Shown here piece by piece: positions 42,764 through 51,348 of a DNA stretch of 64,000 bases (its first letter is position 1; every line of letters begins with the position of its first letter). The notes below the pieces were generated by a model, which made no database searches, was not told the origin of the DNA, and saw nothing but the letters and a program-made list of their open reading frames with translations. The stretch covers positions 492,338 to 556,337 of the forward strand of contig NZ_OLMR01000002.1 in assembly GCF_900291955.1 (NCBI RefSeq). Direction: 5' to 3'. The position numbers were made by a program, and so were the translations under genes. The DNA is from Pseudoruminococcus massiliensis (lineage in GTDB: Bacteria > Bacillota > Clostridia > Oscillospirales > Acutalibacteraceae).

Positions 42764-44131
42764 ATGAATGAAAAAACTATTGCTGCGATAGCAACTGCAC
42801 AAGGGGCAGGCGGCATCGGAATTATAAGAATTTCGGGGTGCGATGCTCTTGAGATTTCTCAAAAAGTATTTAAATCAATAACTGGCAGAAACATTTCAGA
42901 AATGAAAGGTTATACTGCGGCTTATGGTCATATTTATGATGGTGATGAGCTTATAGATAGTGGCGTTTTGCTTGTATATATTGCTCCACATAGCTATACT
43001 GGCGAAAATGTCGCTGAAATTTCTTGCCATGGCGGTTTGTATGTTACAAAAAGAGTTCTTAGAGCTGTACTCAATGCTGGTGCAAGTATGGCAGAAGCGG
43101 GAGAATTTACTAAAAGAGCCTTTCTTAACGGGAAAATTGGCTTAACTGAAGCCGAGGGCGTTATGGATATAATCTCCGCAAGAGGTGAGCAATCAAGTCG
43201 TGCGGCACTTGGTGCTATGGACGGTGCTTTGAGAAAAAAGATTGATTCTGTTAAGGAAAGCCTTATAACAAGTGCGGCTCATCTTTCAGCTTGGGCGGAT
43301 TATCCCGAGGACGATATTCCCGCAGTTTCTACGGAAAATCTTACAGGAGAGCTTAAATCAAGCATAGGTATTCTCGATAAGCTTCTTGCAACATATGACG
43401 CAGGAAAGGCTATTCGTGAGGGAATAGATACAGTTATTGCAGGAAAACCGAATGTTGGCAAAAGTACACTTATGAATTTGCTTTCTGGTTATGAACGCTC
43501 GATTGTTACGGATATTCCGGGAACTACTCGTGATGTTATCGAAGATACAGTTATGCTCGGAGATATACCGCTTTGTTTGTCTGATACAGCCGGAATAAGG
43601 GCGACTGATGACCCTGTCGAGAGTATCGGCGTAGAAAAGGCTCGAAAAAGGGTGAAAAGTGCGGGTTTGGTGCTTGCTGTTTTTGATTCATCAAAGGAAC
43701 TTTGTGATGATGACAGAGAGCTTATTGAGCTTATAAAGGATTGTCCGAGTGTGGCGGTTATCAATAAGAGCGACCTCGAAACTGCGATTGATATGGATTA
43801 TATCAAGAAAAATGTCAGGAATGTGGTGTTTATATCAGCTAAATCGGGTTCTGGTGCATCTGAACTGGAAAAGGTTGTTTCGGATATAATCGGTACTTCA
43901 CAGCTTGACCCGTCAGCGGCGATTATTGCAAATGAGCGACAGAGAGATTGTGCAAAGAGGGCAAGAGATTTTCTGAATGAGGCGATAAATGCCCTTGAAA
44001 TGGGGATAACTCTTGATGCAGTTACAGTAATAATAGAGGACGCAATTTCTGCGTTACTTGAGCTTACTGGAGAAAGAGCTTCAGAAGCGGTTGTGGATTC
44101 GGTCTTCTCACATTTCTGCGTAGGTAAATAA
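42764..44131 (+). CDS. mnmE: tRNA modification GTPase MnmE
   Basis: A 455-residue GTPase that, with MnmG, makes 5-carboxymethylaminomethyl-uridine at wobble position 34. ATG 42764 follows AAGGAG by 8 bases. The N-terminal folate-binding domain begins ATAQGAGGIGIIRISG. The inserted G domain has G1 GKPNVGKST, G2 IPGTTRD, G3 DTAG and G4 NKSD. The C-terminus is the conserved CVGK. It heads a new transcription unit, with a terminator then only repeats upstream. Confidence 0.96.
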   Translation: MNEKTIAAIATAQGAGGIGIIRISGCDALEISQKVFKSITGRNISEMKGYTAAYGHIYDGDELIDSGVLLVYIAPHSYTGENVAEISCHGGLYVTKRVLRAVLNAGASMAEAGEFTKRAFLNGKIGLTEAEGVMDIISARGEQSSRAALGAMDGALRKKIDSVKESLITSAAHLSAWADYPEDDIPAVSTENLTGELKSSIGILDKLLATYDAGKAIREGIDTVIAGKPNVGKSTLMNLLSGYERSIVTDIPGTTRDVIEDTVMLGDIPLCLSDTAGIRATDDPVESIGVEKARKRVKSAGLVLAVFDSSKELCDDDRELIELIKDCPSVAVINKSDLETAIDMDYIKKNVRNVVFISAKSGSGASELEKVVSDIIGTSQLDPSAAIIANERQRDCAKRARDFLNEAINALEMGITLDAVTVIIEDAISALLELTGERASEAVVDSVFSHFCVGK

Positions 44132-44144
44132 AAGGAGTATTTAT

Positions 44145-44675
44145 ATGAGTTATAGTGAATATACAGAGGGAATTTTTGACGGCGATAATTTAGAATATTC
44201 TGATGAAATAGGCGGAAATATAGGTATTTTTGAAGAGTCTGATTATAACTATTTTTTTAGTTCAAATTCTATATGCTCTTATCTGTGTGATTATGAAACG
44301 GCTAAGAGTACAGATTTATTAAAGTATAAGGGTGCTCAGGTTGTTGTATGCTATAAAAGATATGCAGTTATTGAGAACGGAAGAATTACTTTTATAAATC
44401 AGTTTTTTGATAATGACCTCAAAGAGGTAAATAAAGGCTTTTATGTTTTTACCGAAAAAATGAGAGTAAGACACGATGTCTGTGTGACAGAATATTCTGA
44501 CGGCAGAGTAGAAAAAATGGATAGATATATTAAATATAATACTGTTTCTGATAAATGCGATGATGTTATGAAAGCATTGGATATTGCAAAAGCCTATTCA
44601 TTGGAGCATAATACAAGATGTGTTGTTGCTATGGCTGTGTTTGGCTATGATAGGTATATGGATTTTTATATATAA
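44145..44675 (+). CDS. uncharacterised 176-residue protein between mnmE and mnmG
   Basis: The gene starts 13 bp after mnmE with AAAGGAG and ends 21 bp before mnmG, so it is surely in the same transcript. The protein is acidic and rich in Tyr, Asp and Ser at its N-terminus (GIFDGDNLEYSDEIGG). The middle predicts beta strands (GAQVVVCYKRYAVIENGRITF). A C-terminal helix with CRVV-like NTRCVVAMAVFGYDRYMDF follows. No signal peptide or membrane helix. I recognise no family. The usual order is mnmE directly followed by mnmG, so this is an insertion. Confidence 0.8.
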   Translation: MSYSEYTEGIFDGDNLEYSDEIGGNIGIFEESDYNYFFSSNSICSYLCDYETAKSTDLLKYKGAQVVVCYKRYAVIENGRITFINQFFDNDLKEVNKGFYVFTEKMRVRHDVCVTEYSDGRVEKMDRYIKYNTVSDKCDDVMKALDIAKAYSLEHNTRCVVAMAVFGYDRYMDFYI

Positions 44676-44696
44676 AATTTTATTGTAGGTGATATT

Positions 44697-46586
44697 ATGG
44701 TTGATGTTGCAAGAAAATATGATGTTGCGGTTATAGGTGCAGGACACGCCGGAATTGAGGCGGCTCTTGCCTCGGCAAGGCTTGGTTGTAAAACAGCAGT
44801 ATTTACAATAAATATGGACGCTGTCGGAAACTGCCCTTGTAATCCGTCTATCGGCGGTACTGCAAAGGGACATCTTGTAAGAGAGCTTGACGCTTTAGGC
44901 GGTGAAATGGGCAAGGCTGCTGATGAAACATTTTTGCAGATGCGTATGCTTAACAGGGGAAAAGGCCCTGCGGTTCATTCACTAAGAGCCCAAATTGACA
45001 GACGAGCATATGCGGAGAGAATGAAGCACTGTCTTGAATTACAGCAAAATCTTGAGCTAAGGCAAGCCGAAATTATAGACCTTGTAAAGAATGATGACGG
45101 AGAATGGGAGCTTACAACAAGGCTAAAGACTAAGTATCTTGCAAAGGCTGTTATTATTGCTACGGGTACATATCTTGGCGGTGTTGTATTTGTTGGTGAT
45201 GTTTCATACGAGAGTGGTCCAGATGGCATTTTTCCGTCAAAGTTTTTGCCAGACGCTCTAAAAAATATGGGTATGAGCATAAGAAGATTTAAGACTGGTA
45301 CTCCCGCAAGAGTTCTTAAATCGAGCATAGATTTTACAGACCTTGAGGAACAGGCTGGTGATGAGCCTGTTACACCATTCTCATATGATACACTTGAGCC
45401 TGGTGAAAACAAGGTTCTCTGTCACATAAGCTGGACAAATGAAAAGACTAAAAAGATTATTCTTGATAATCTTCATAGGTCACCTCTTTATAGCGGAAAG
45501 ATTGAGGGAATAGGTCCGAGATATTGTCCAAGTATTGAGGATAAGATTGTTCGTTTCTCAGAAAAGGAAAGACATCAGTTATTTATCGAGCCTTGTGGCT
45601 TGAATACTGAGGAAATGTATTTACAGGGTATGAGCTCATCACTTCCAGAAGATGTTCAGACAGCGTTCTATCATTCAATTAAAGGTCTTGAAAATGCTGT
45701 TATTATGCGTCCTGCATATGCGATTGAATATTATTGCTGTGACCCTTTACAGCTTAGAAGAACACTTGAATTTATCGACTTTGAAAATCTTTATGGTGCA
45801 GGACAGTTCAACGGTAGTTCGGGTTATGAGGAAGCTGCTGTTCAAGGCTTTGTTGCGGGTGTAAATGCGGCATTGAAAATTCTCGGCAGAGAGCCTATGG
45901 TTCTCGACAGAGCAAGCTCATATATCGGAACACTTATTGACGACCTCGTAACAAAGGGCTGTCAGGACCCTTACAGAATGATGACTTCTCGTTCTGAATA
46001 TCGTCTTGTACTTCGTCAGGATAATGCGGATTCAAGACTTACACCAATCGGCAGAAAGATTGGTTTGATAAGTGATGAGAGATGGGAACGCTTTAATAAA
46101 AAGCAAGAACTTATCAAAGAGGAGCTTAAACGAGTTAAAGCGACAGTTATTGCACCATCTGAAAAGGTAAACGAGATACTTGTTTCACGTGAAACATCGG
46201 CGATAAACACAGGAGTAAGGCTTATTGATTTAATCAAACGACCACAGCTTGGTTATGACGCATTGTCGGAAATTGATGAAAACCGTCCAAATATAGACCG
46301 CAATATTTTTGAACAGGTTGAAACTGAGATTAAGTATGAGGGATATATAAAGCGTCAGCTTATCGTTATAGACCAAGTTCGCAGACTTGAGTGCAAGATT
46401 TTGCCAGAGAATATAGACTACAACGCTATCGACGGATTAAGACTTGAGGCAAGAGAAAAGCTCACAAAGGTTCGTCCTGAAAATATCGGTCAGGCAAGCA
46501 GAATTTCGGGCGTAAGTCCAGCAGATATTTCTGTTTTGGTTATCTATCTTGCATCGCTTAGAAATAAGAATGGAGGTGCAAAATGA
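44697..46586 (+). CDS. mnmG: tRNA uridine-5-carboxymethylaminomethyl modification enzyme MnmG
   Basis: A 629-residue FAD enzyme partner of MnmE. The N-terminal dinucleotide fold is VIGAGHAGIEAALASARLG. GidA signatures include NPSIGGTAKGHLVRELDALGG (catalytic region), GPRYCPSIEDKIVRF with the conserved Cys, and QEGKNCDPYRMMTSRSEYRL-like CQDPYRMMTSRSEYRL. The C-terminal helical domain binds MnmE and tRNA. The codons for VSRET at about 46181-46196 also form a perfect parS site. It overlaps rsmG by 4 bp. Confidence 0.97.
   Translation: MVDVARKYDVAVIGAGHAGIEAALASARLGCKTAVFTINMDAVGNCPCNPSIGGTAKGHLVRELDALGGEMGKAADETFLQMRMLNRGKGPAVHSLRAQIDRRAYAERMKHCLELQQNLELRQAEIIDLVKNDDGEWELTTRLKTKYLAKAVIIATGTYLGGVVFVGDVSYESGPDGIFPSKFLPDALKNMGMSIRRFKTGTPARVLKSSIDFTDLEEQAGDEPVTPFSYDTLEPGENKVLCHISWTNEKTKKIILDNLHRSPLYSGKIEGIGPRYCPSIEDKIVRFSEKERHQLFIEPCGLNTEEMYLQGMSSSLPEDVQTAFYHSIKGLENAVIMRPAYAIEYYCCDPLQLRRTLEFIDFENLYGAGQFNGSSGYEEAAVQGFVAGVNAALKILGREPMVLDRASSYIGTLIDDLVTKGCQDPYRMMTSRSEYRLVLRQDNADSRLTPIGRKIGLISDERWERFNKKQELIKEELKRVKATVIAPSEKVNEILVSRETSAINTGVRLIDLIKRPQLGYDALSEIDENRPNIDRNIFEQVETEIKYEGYIKRQLIVIDQVRRLECKILPENIDYNAIDGLRLEAREKLTKVRPENIGQASRISGVSPADISVLVIYLASLRNKNGGAK
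46181..46196. promoter_or_regulatory. perfect parS site inside mnmG
   Basis: TGTTTCACGTGAAACA, the exact consensus centromere palindrome bound by ParB/Spo0J, in the coding sequence and about 3 kb from the parS array. Confidence 0.93.
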
Positions 46587-47299
46587 GCATAATTTCTGAA
46601 ACTATGAAGAAATGGGCTGATGAAAACGAAATTGCTCTTGATGAGGTTCAGCTTGAAAGGTTTGAGGACTATGCAAAGATACTTGTTGAGTGGAATGAGA
46701 AAATCAATCTTACAGCAATAACAGAACCAGAGGAAATTGCTGTTAAACATTTTATAGACAGCTTAACTGTTTTGAAAGCTTTTAATATAAAGAAAAATGC
46801 GTCTATAATTGATGTTGGTACGGGTGCAGGTTTTCCGTCTGTTCCACTGAAAATTGTCAGAGATGATATACAGCTTACAATGCTCGATAGCCTTAACAAG
46901 AGAATAAATTTTCTTAATCAGCTTTGTGACGAGCTTGGCATTAAGGCGGAAACGATTCATTCTCGTGCAGAAGATGCCAGCAGAAACAAACCATATCGTG
47001 AAAGCTTTGATATAGCTGTTTCACGAGCAGTTGCAAATCTTCCGTCGCTTTGCGAATACTGTATTCCGTTTGTGAAAAAGGGTGGTTCGTTTATAGCTAT
47101 GAAAGGCAAGGACGGTCTTGCAGAGCTTGAATCCGCTAAGAATGCAATTAGTATTCTTGGTGGAAAATGCAAAGAGAATAATGATTATATTACCTTGCCA
47201 GACGGCGAAAAGAGAATTATCTTTATAATAGATAAGGTTCAGTTTACACCTGAAAAATATCCACGCAGAGGCGTTAAGATAAATAAACTTCCTTTATAA
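46583..47299 (+). CDS. rsmG: 16S rRNA 7-methylguanosine methyltransferase RsmG
   Basis: A 238-residue SAM-dependent methyltransferase for G527 of 16S rRNA. SAM motif I is IIDVGTGAGFPSVPLKI, followed by LDSLNKRINFL and SRAVANLPSLCEY. The KGGSFIAMKG strand is also typical. The start overlaps the end of mnmG, which gives coupling; a terminator follows 7 bp after the stop. Loss of RsmG gives low-level streptomycin resistance in other bacteria. Confidence 0.95.
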   Translation: MSIISETMKKWADENEIALDEVQLERFEDYAKILVEWNEKINLTAITEPEEIAVKHFIDSLTVLKAFNIKKNASIIDVGTGAGFPSVPLKIVRDDIQLTMLDSLNKRINFLNQLCDELGIKAETIHSRAEDASRNKPYRESFDIAVSRAVANLPSLCEYCIPFVKKGGSFIAMKGKDGLAELESAKNAISILGGKCKENNDYITLPDGEKRIIFIIDKVQFTPEKYPRRGVKINKLPL

Positions 47300-47305
47300 G
47301 ATTAA

Positions 47306-47338
47306 GACAGCTACAATTTGAATTGTGGCTGTCTTTTT
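47306..47338 (+). terminator. intrinsic terminator after rsmG
   Basis: GACAGCTACAATT and AATTGTGGCTGTC pair with one G-U, followed by TTTTTATTTT. Confidence 0.87.
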
Positions 47339-47344
47339 ATTTTC

Positions 47345-48240
47345 AAAGACACTCAAAAGTTTTGCGGCGAGCCGCCGCAGCCAAGACGCGGAATCGCTCG
47401 ACAAGTCTCGCTCGTGGTGGGTAAGGGAAGTTAGTTGACGCGGATGAAGTATCTAGCAATGAACTACCGAAACGGGCGAACACAGTTCGCCCCTACGATT
47501 ACTTCTATTAAGACAATTAAAAGTTTTGCTCAAGCTTTTTCAAAAGCTTGTAGGTCAAGGGCAACGCCCTTGTCGCTCTCCGCAGAGAGCGAAATACTTT
47601 TGGGCGAAGCCCAACATTTATTTTTTCTTAAAATCGGCGGATTTTATCCGCCGATTAATTTTCTTTTGTTAGCAACATTAGTAACTAAGGGCGGACAAAG
47701 TCCGCCCTTAGAGTGCAAGAAAGGTTAAGGGCTTTGCCCTTAAAACCCACCAAAGGCTCCGCCTTTGGAAACTGCGAGCAGCTTTCACCAGCAAAGCTGG
47801 TGTAGAAAAGGCTCGAGCAAAACTTTTAATTTAGCAAACTTGGACGCGAATAATAATCATTAATTTAACAAAAAAGCAGAACGCGTCTTGGGGGCGGCGG
47901 CTCGCCGCCTCGAGCGAAACTTTTAGTTGTCTTATGAAAAATTGGTTAGCTAAACGGTAGTTTAGCCCTCTGCGTCTTGGGGGCGGCGGCTCGCCACCTT
48001 GAGCGAAACTTTTAATTTAGCAAACTTGGACGCGAATAATAATCATTAATTTAACAAAAAAGCAGAACGCGTCTTGGAAGCGGCGGCTCGCCGCCTCGAG
48101 CGAAACTTTTAGTTGTCTTAGGAAAAATTGGTTAGCTAAACGGTAGTTTAGCCCTCTGTGTCTTGGGGGCGGCGGCTCGCCGCCTCGAGCGAAACTTTTA
48201 GTTGTCTTAGGAAAGTTTAATCAGCTAAATGGTAGTTTAT
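47345..48240. repeat. large R2/R1/R4 repeat block between rsmG and noc
   Basis: About 900 bp of repeats: an R2 unit with hairpin GCGGCGAGCCGCCGC, an R3 hairpin, and a complete long R1 element (about 47505-47830) with GCTCTCCGCAGAGAGC, TTGGGCGAAGCCCAA, CGGCGGATTTTATCCGCCG and GGGCGGACAAAGTCCGCCC. Two copies of the R4 unit (AATTTAGCAAACTTGGACGC...CAGAACGCGTCTTGG) start at 47823 and 48009, and three further CGTCTTGG-GGCGGCGGCTCGCC segments. No gene is seen. Confidence 0.87.
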
Positions 48241-48333
48241 TCAAAGTTTTATGATTGTTTTGTCAGAAAATATATTGCGACGAATTTCTATATTTCCTTA
48301 TGTTACGATTATTTCCACAAGGAGATGATTAAA

Positions 48334-49209
48334 ATGGTTATCAACACCAAAGGAGAAAAAAAAGTCATAGAAATTCCGATTATATCGATTCGCCCATGCA
48401 AGAACCAAGCAAGAGTTTATTTTAAGCGTGATGAGATGCAAGAGCTTGCAATAAGTATCAGAGAAAATGGTATTCTTCAGCCACTGACTGTTCGCAGAGT
48501 GAGTAAGAATGAATATGAGCTTATTGCCGGTGAACGCAGACTTCGTGCCGCATCAATGTGTGGAATGAAATCTGTGCCTTGCATAGTTGTTAGTTGCGAT
48601 GAGGGACAAGCCACAGTATTTAGCCTATTGGAAAATCTTCAGCGAGAAAATCTTAATATCTTTGAGGAAGCTGAGGGTATACGCAAGCTTATTATTACCT
48701 GTGGACTTACTCAAATGGAGGCCGCAAGAAAGCTTGGAAAAAGACAATCAACAGTCGCAAATAAATTAAGGCTTTTGCGTTTAACAAGAGAAGAAAGAGA
48801 TTACATAACCCGTTCGGACCTTTCAGAGCGTCACGCAAGAGCTTTGATTAAGATTGATGACGAAACCACTCGAAAGCTGGCACTTAGTGAGGTTATCTCA
48901 AGCGGACTTAATGTTAAACAAACGGAAAAGCTTGTAGAAAAAATGCTAAGTGATGTTCCAGCAAAAAAGGCTAAGCAGACTACGAAAATCATATATAAGG
49001 ATATACGCATTTTCGTAAATACGATTTCTAAAGCCATTGATACTATGAAAAGTTCTGGAATAAATGCAAGCTCGGAAAAGAATGAAACTGATGATTATAT
49101 TGAATATTTCGTAAGGATTCCTAAAACGGCAATTCCGCAGATGACAGCAGAAACCAATACATCAGAAGTGGAAGAAGGTGAGATTATTCCGATTCAGCAA
49201 AACGCATAA
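48334..49209 (+). CDS. noc: ParB-like nucleoid occlusion protein Noc
   Basis: A 291-residue ParB-family protein from ATG 48334 (GGAG 9 bases upstream, avoiding an ATG overlapping the Shine-Dalgarno). The N-terminal CTP-binding domain has IRENGILQPLTVRR and AGERRLRAASMCG. The ENLQRENLNIFEEAEG patch follows, then a helix-turn-helix GLTQMEAARKLGKRQSTVANKLRLL. The first ParB-like gene after rsmG, before parA-parB, is Noc in Firmicutes. Noc prevents division over the nucleoid by binding NBS sites and the membrane. Confidence in Noc rather than a second ParB rests on gene order. Confidence 0.85.
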   Translation: MVINTKGEKKVIEIPIISIRPCKNQARVYFKRDEMQELAISIRENGILQPLTVRRVSKNEYELIAGERRLRAASMCGMKSVPCIVVSCDEGQATVFSLLENLQRENLNIFEEAEGIRKLIITCGLTQMEAARKLGKRQSTVANKLRLLRLTREERDYITRSDLSERHARALIKIDDETTRKLALSEVISSGLNVKQTEKLVEKMLSDVPAKKAKQTTKIIYKDIRIFVNTISKAIDTMKSSGINASSEKNETDDYIEYFVRIPKTAIPQMTAETNTSEVEEGEIIPIQQNA

Positions 49210-49226
49210 TTGATTAAAAATCTAAA

Positions 49227-49250
49227 GGGAGGTGAGAGCCTCTCTTTTTT
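49227..49250 (+). terminator. short intrinsic terminator after noc
   Basis: GGGAGG and CCTCTC pair around TGAGAG (one G-U), then TTTTTT. It directly precedes the parS array. Confidence 0.65.
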
Positions 49251-49252
49251 AT

Positions 49253-49421
49253 TGTTCCACGTGAAACAATGGAAAGTGTTAATCAAGAAATGTTTCACGT
49301 GAAACAATGAAAAGTGTCAATCAAGAAAATGTTCCACGTGAAACAATGGAGAGTGTTAATCAAGAAATGTTCCACGTGAAACAATGGAGAGTGTTAATCA
49401 AGAAATGTTCCACGTGAAACA
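49253..49421. repeat. tandem array of five parS sites
   Basis: Sites at 49253-49268, 49291-49306, 49330-49345, 49368-49383 and 49406-49421, with a period of 38-39 bp. The second is the perfect TGTTTCACGTGAAACA; the other four are TGTTCCACGTGAAACA (one base off). The linkers also repeat (ATGGAGAGTGTTAATCAAGAA-like with small changes), so the array arose by duplication of site plus linker. It lies between noc and parA and is the centromere for ParB loading and spreading. Confidence 0.95.
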
Positions 49422-49520
49422 ATTATAAGGGCAATTTTATGACTGATAGTAGTTATAATGTAGAAAAAGAAATTTATGGGCATAAAATTTGATATTTCCC
49501 TTTAATTTTGATTGTAGTTG

Positions 49521-49529
49521 TGATATAAT
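49521..49529 (+). promoter_or_regulatory. extended -10 promoter upstream of parA
   Basis: TGATATAAT without a clear -35; the sequence TTGTGATATAAT also precedes guaB. It gives a parA leader of about 115 nt. Confidence 0.5.
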
Positions 49530-49648
49530 ATTTTTGTTGCGAAAAATGACTGATTTACAGCTTTTTGCAGTAAAACTTATCGAAAATAACTTTCTTATGA
49601 TGAGATTTTGCTTCGTATAACAATAAAAAGATTGGGCAGTGATATAGA

Positions 49649-50413
49649 TTGGCAAAGATTATAGCAGTTACTAATCAAAAAGGCGGAGTTGGTAAGACTA
49701 CAACAGCTGTCAACCTTTCGGCTGGTGTTGGACTCCTTGATAAAAAGGTTCTTCTCGTAGATATAGACCCACAGGGCAACGCAACAAGTGGTGTCGGAGT
49801 TGATAAAAGAAGTATAAGAAATTCATCCTATGATATTCTCGTAAGCGGAGTAAATTCTAAACAGGCAATTATACATACAGAGTTTAAGGGACTTGATATT
49901 ATTCCTGCAAGTATGAATCTTGCGGCGGCGGAGCTTGAACTTTCAGAGCTTGAACACAGAGAGGCAAGACTTAAAAATGCTCTGGCACAGCTAAGAGCAG
50001 AATATGACTTTATCTTCATAGATTGTCCGCCATCTCTTGGACTTGTTACAGCAAATGCACTTTGTGCGGCGGATAGCCTGCTTGTTCCTATTCAGCCTGA
50101 ATATTACGCTCTCGAGGGACTTTCACAGCTTATGAATACAGTTCGAAGAATAAAGCGTTCATATAATGAAAGACTTGAAATTGAGGGCGTTTTGCTGACA
50201 ATGTATGATGGCAGACTTAATCTTACTCAGCAGGTTGTTGCAGAGGTTAAACGCTATTTTCCGAAAAAGGTTTTCACAAGCGTTATCCCTCGTGGAGTAA
50301 GACTTTCAGAGGCACCGAGCTTCGGAAAGCCAATTATGTATTTTGATAAATCTTGCAAAGGCTCAGTAATGTATAATGCCTTGGCAGAGGAAGTTATAAA
50401 AAACAATTCTTGA
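49649..50413 (+). CDS. parA: chromosome partitioning ATPase ParA/Soj
   Basis: A 254-residue ATPase. The deviant Walker A is NQKGGVGKTTTAVNLSAG (signature Lys and P-loop Lys), Walker A' is VDIDPQGNATSG, and Walker B is FIFIDCPPSLG. It binds DNA non-specifically when dimeric with ATP and acts with ParB at parS to position origins. It also regulates DnaA in Bacillus. The start is TTG 49649. ParB starts 18 bp after its stop. Confidence 0.95.
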   Translation: MAKIIAVTNQKGGVGKTTTAVNLSAGVGLLDKKVLLVDIDPQGNATSGVGVDKRSIRNSSYDILVSGVNSKQAIIHTEFKGLDIIPASMNLAAAELELSELEHREARLKNALAQLRAEYDFIFIDCPPSLGLVTANALCAADSLLVPIQPEYYALEGLSQLMNTVRRIKRSYNERLEIEGVLLTMYDGRLNLTQQVVAEVKRYFPKKVFTSVIPRGVRLSEAPSFGKPIMYFDKSCKGSVMYNALAEEVIKNNS

Positions 50414-50431
50414 GAAAGGAGTTTAGCTTAG

Positions 50432-51295
50432 ATGGCAGGAAAATTAGGCGGTCTTGGAAAAGGACTTGACGCAATATTTATCGAGAACGATACTAATGAT
50501 AGCAACAATAATGTTTTTCTTAAAATCTCGGATATAGAGCCAAACAGGGACCAACCTCGTAAGGATTTTAATGAAGAGGCTCTTCGAGAGCTTGCAGACT
50601 CTATTGCAACACATGGCGTTCTTCAACCACTTCTTGTCAGACCTCTTGCTGGCGGAGGCTATCAGCTTGTTGCAGGTGAACGCCGCTGGAGAGCAAGTCG
50701 AATGGCAGGACTTTCAGAAGTGCCTGTTGTTATTCGAGAGATGACCGACAGCGAGATGACACAGATTGCACTTATTGAAAATCTTCAGCGTGAGGATTTG
50801 AATTCAGTTGAAGAGGCACTCGGTTATAAATCTCTTATGGATGCTTATAATCTTACACAGGACGAGGTCGCAAAGGCTGTCGGAAAATCAAGACCAGCTG
50901 TTGCAAATGTAATGCGACTTCTGAATCTTCCGGAAGAAATTCAGAATATGCTCAAGGAAGGCAAAATTAGTGCAGGTCACGCAAGAGCCTTACTTGGAAT
51001 CGCTGACAAAGAAAATATGATTAAAATAGCGAAATCTATCGCACCACAGGATTTAACCGTAAGAGATGTCGAGCGTTTGGCAAAAAAGCAAAGCTCAGAT
51101 AAAAAGCCAAAGGCTGAAAAGCAACATCAAAAGCGTGCTCCTATATATGATGAAGTTGAGCTTTCACTTAACGAACACCTCAGCCGTAGGGTTAAGGTTA
51201 TGAATGACAAAGAGAATAATGGCACACTTCAGATAGAATTTTATAGCGAGGACGATTTGGTTCAGCTTGCAAAGCTTCTCGGTGGGGAAGAATAA
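50432..51295 (+). CDS. parB: chromosome partitioning protein ParB/Spo0J
   Basis: A 287-residue parS-binding CTPase clamp. The start MAGKLGGLGKGLDAIF is classic, with its N-terminal ParA-activating peptide LGKGLDA. CTP-binding motifs are ATHGVLQPLLVRP and VAGERRWRASRMAG, followed by ENLQREDLNSVEEALGY. The parS-reading helix-turn-helix is LTQDEVAKAVGKSRPAVANVMRLL. A C-terminal dimerisation domain is present. Co-transcribed with parA. Confidence 0.95.
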   Translation: MAGKLGGLGKGLDAIFIENDTNDSNNNVFLKISDIEPNRDQPRKDFNEEALRELADSIATHGVLQPLLVRPLAGGGYQLVAGERRWRASRMAGLSEVPVVIREMTDSEMTQIALIENLQREDLNSVEEALGYKSLMDAYNLTQDEVAKAVGKSRPAVANVMRLLNLPEEIQNMLKEGKISAGHARALLGIADKENMIKIAKSIAPQDLTVRDVERLAKKQSSDKKPKAEKQHQKRAPIYDEVELSLNEHLSRRVKVMNDKENNGTLQIEFYSEDDLVQLAKLLGGEE

Positions 51296-51348
51296 ACATA
51301 CCTGAAATTTATTTTATATAAATCTATTTAAATCGAAGGAGAATAACA

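Noticed and set aside
49253..49421. Regular repeats resembling a small CRISPR array.
   Set aside because: The repeat is the parS palindrome, the 'spacers' are themselves nearly identical, and no cas gene is present.
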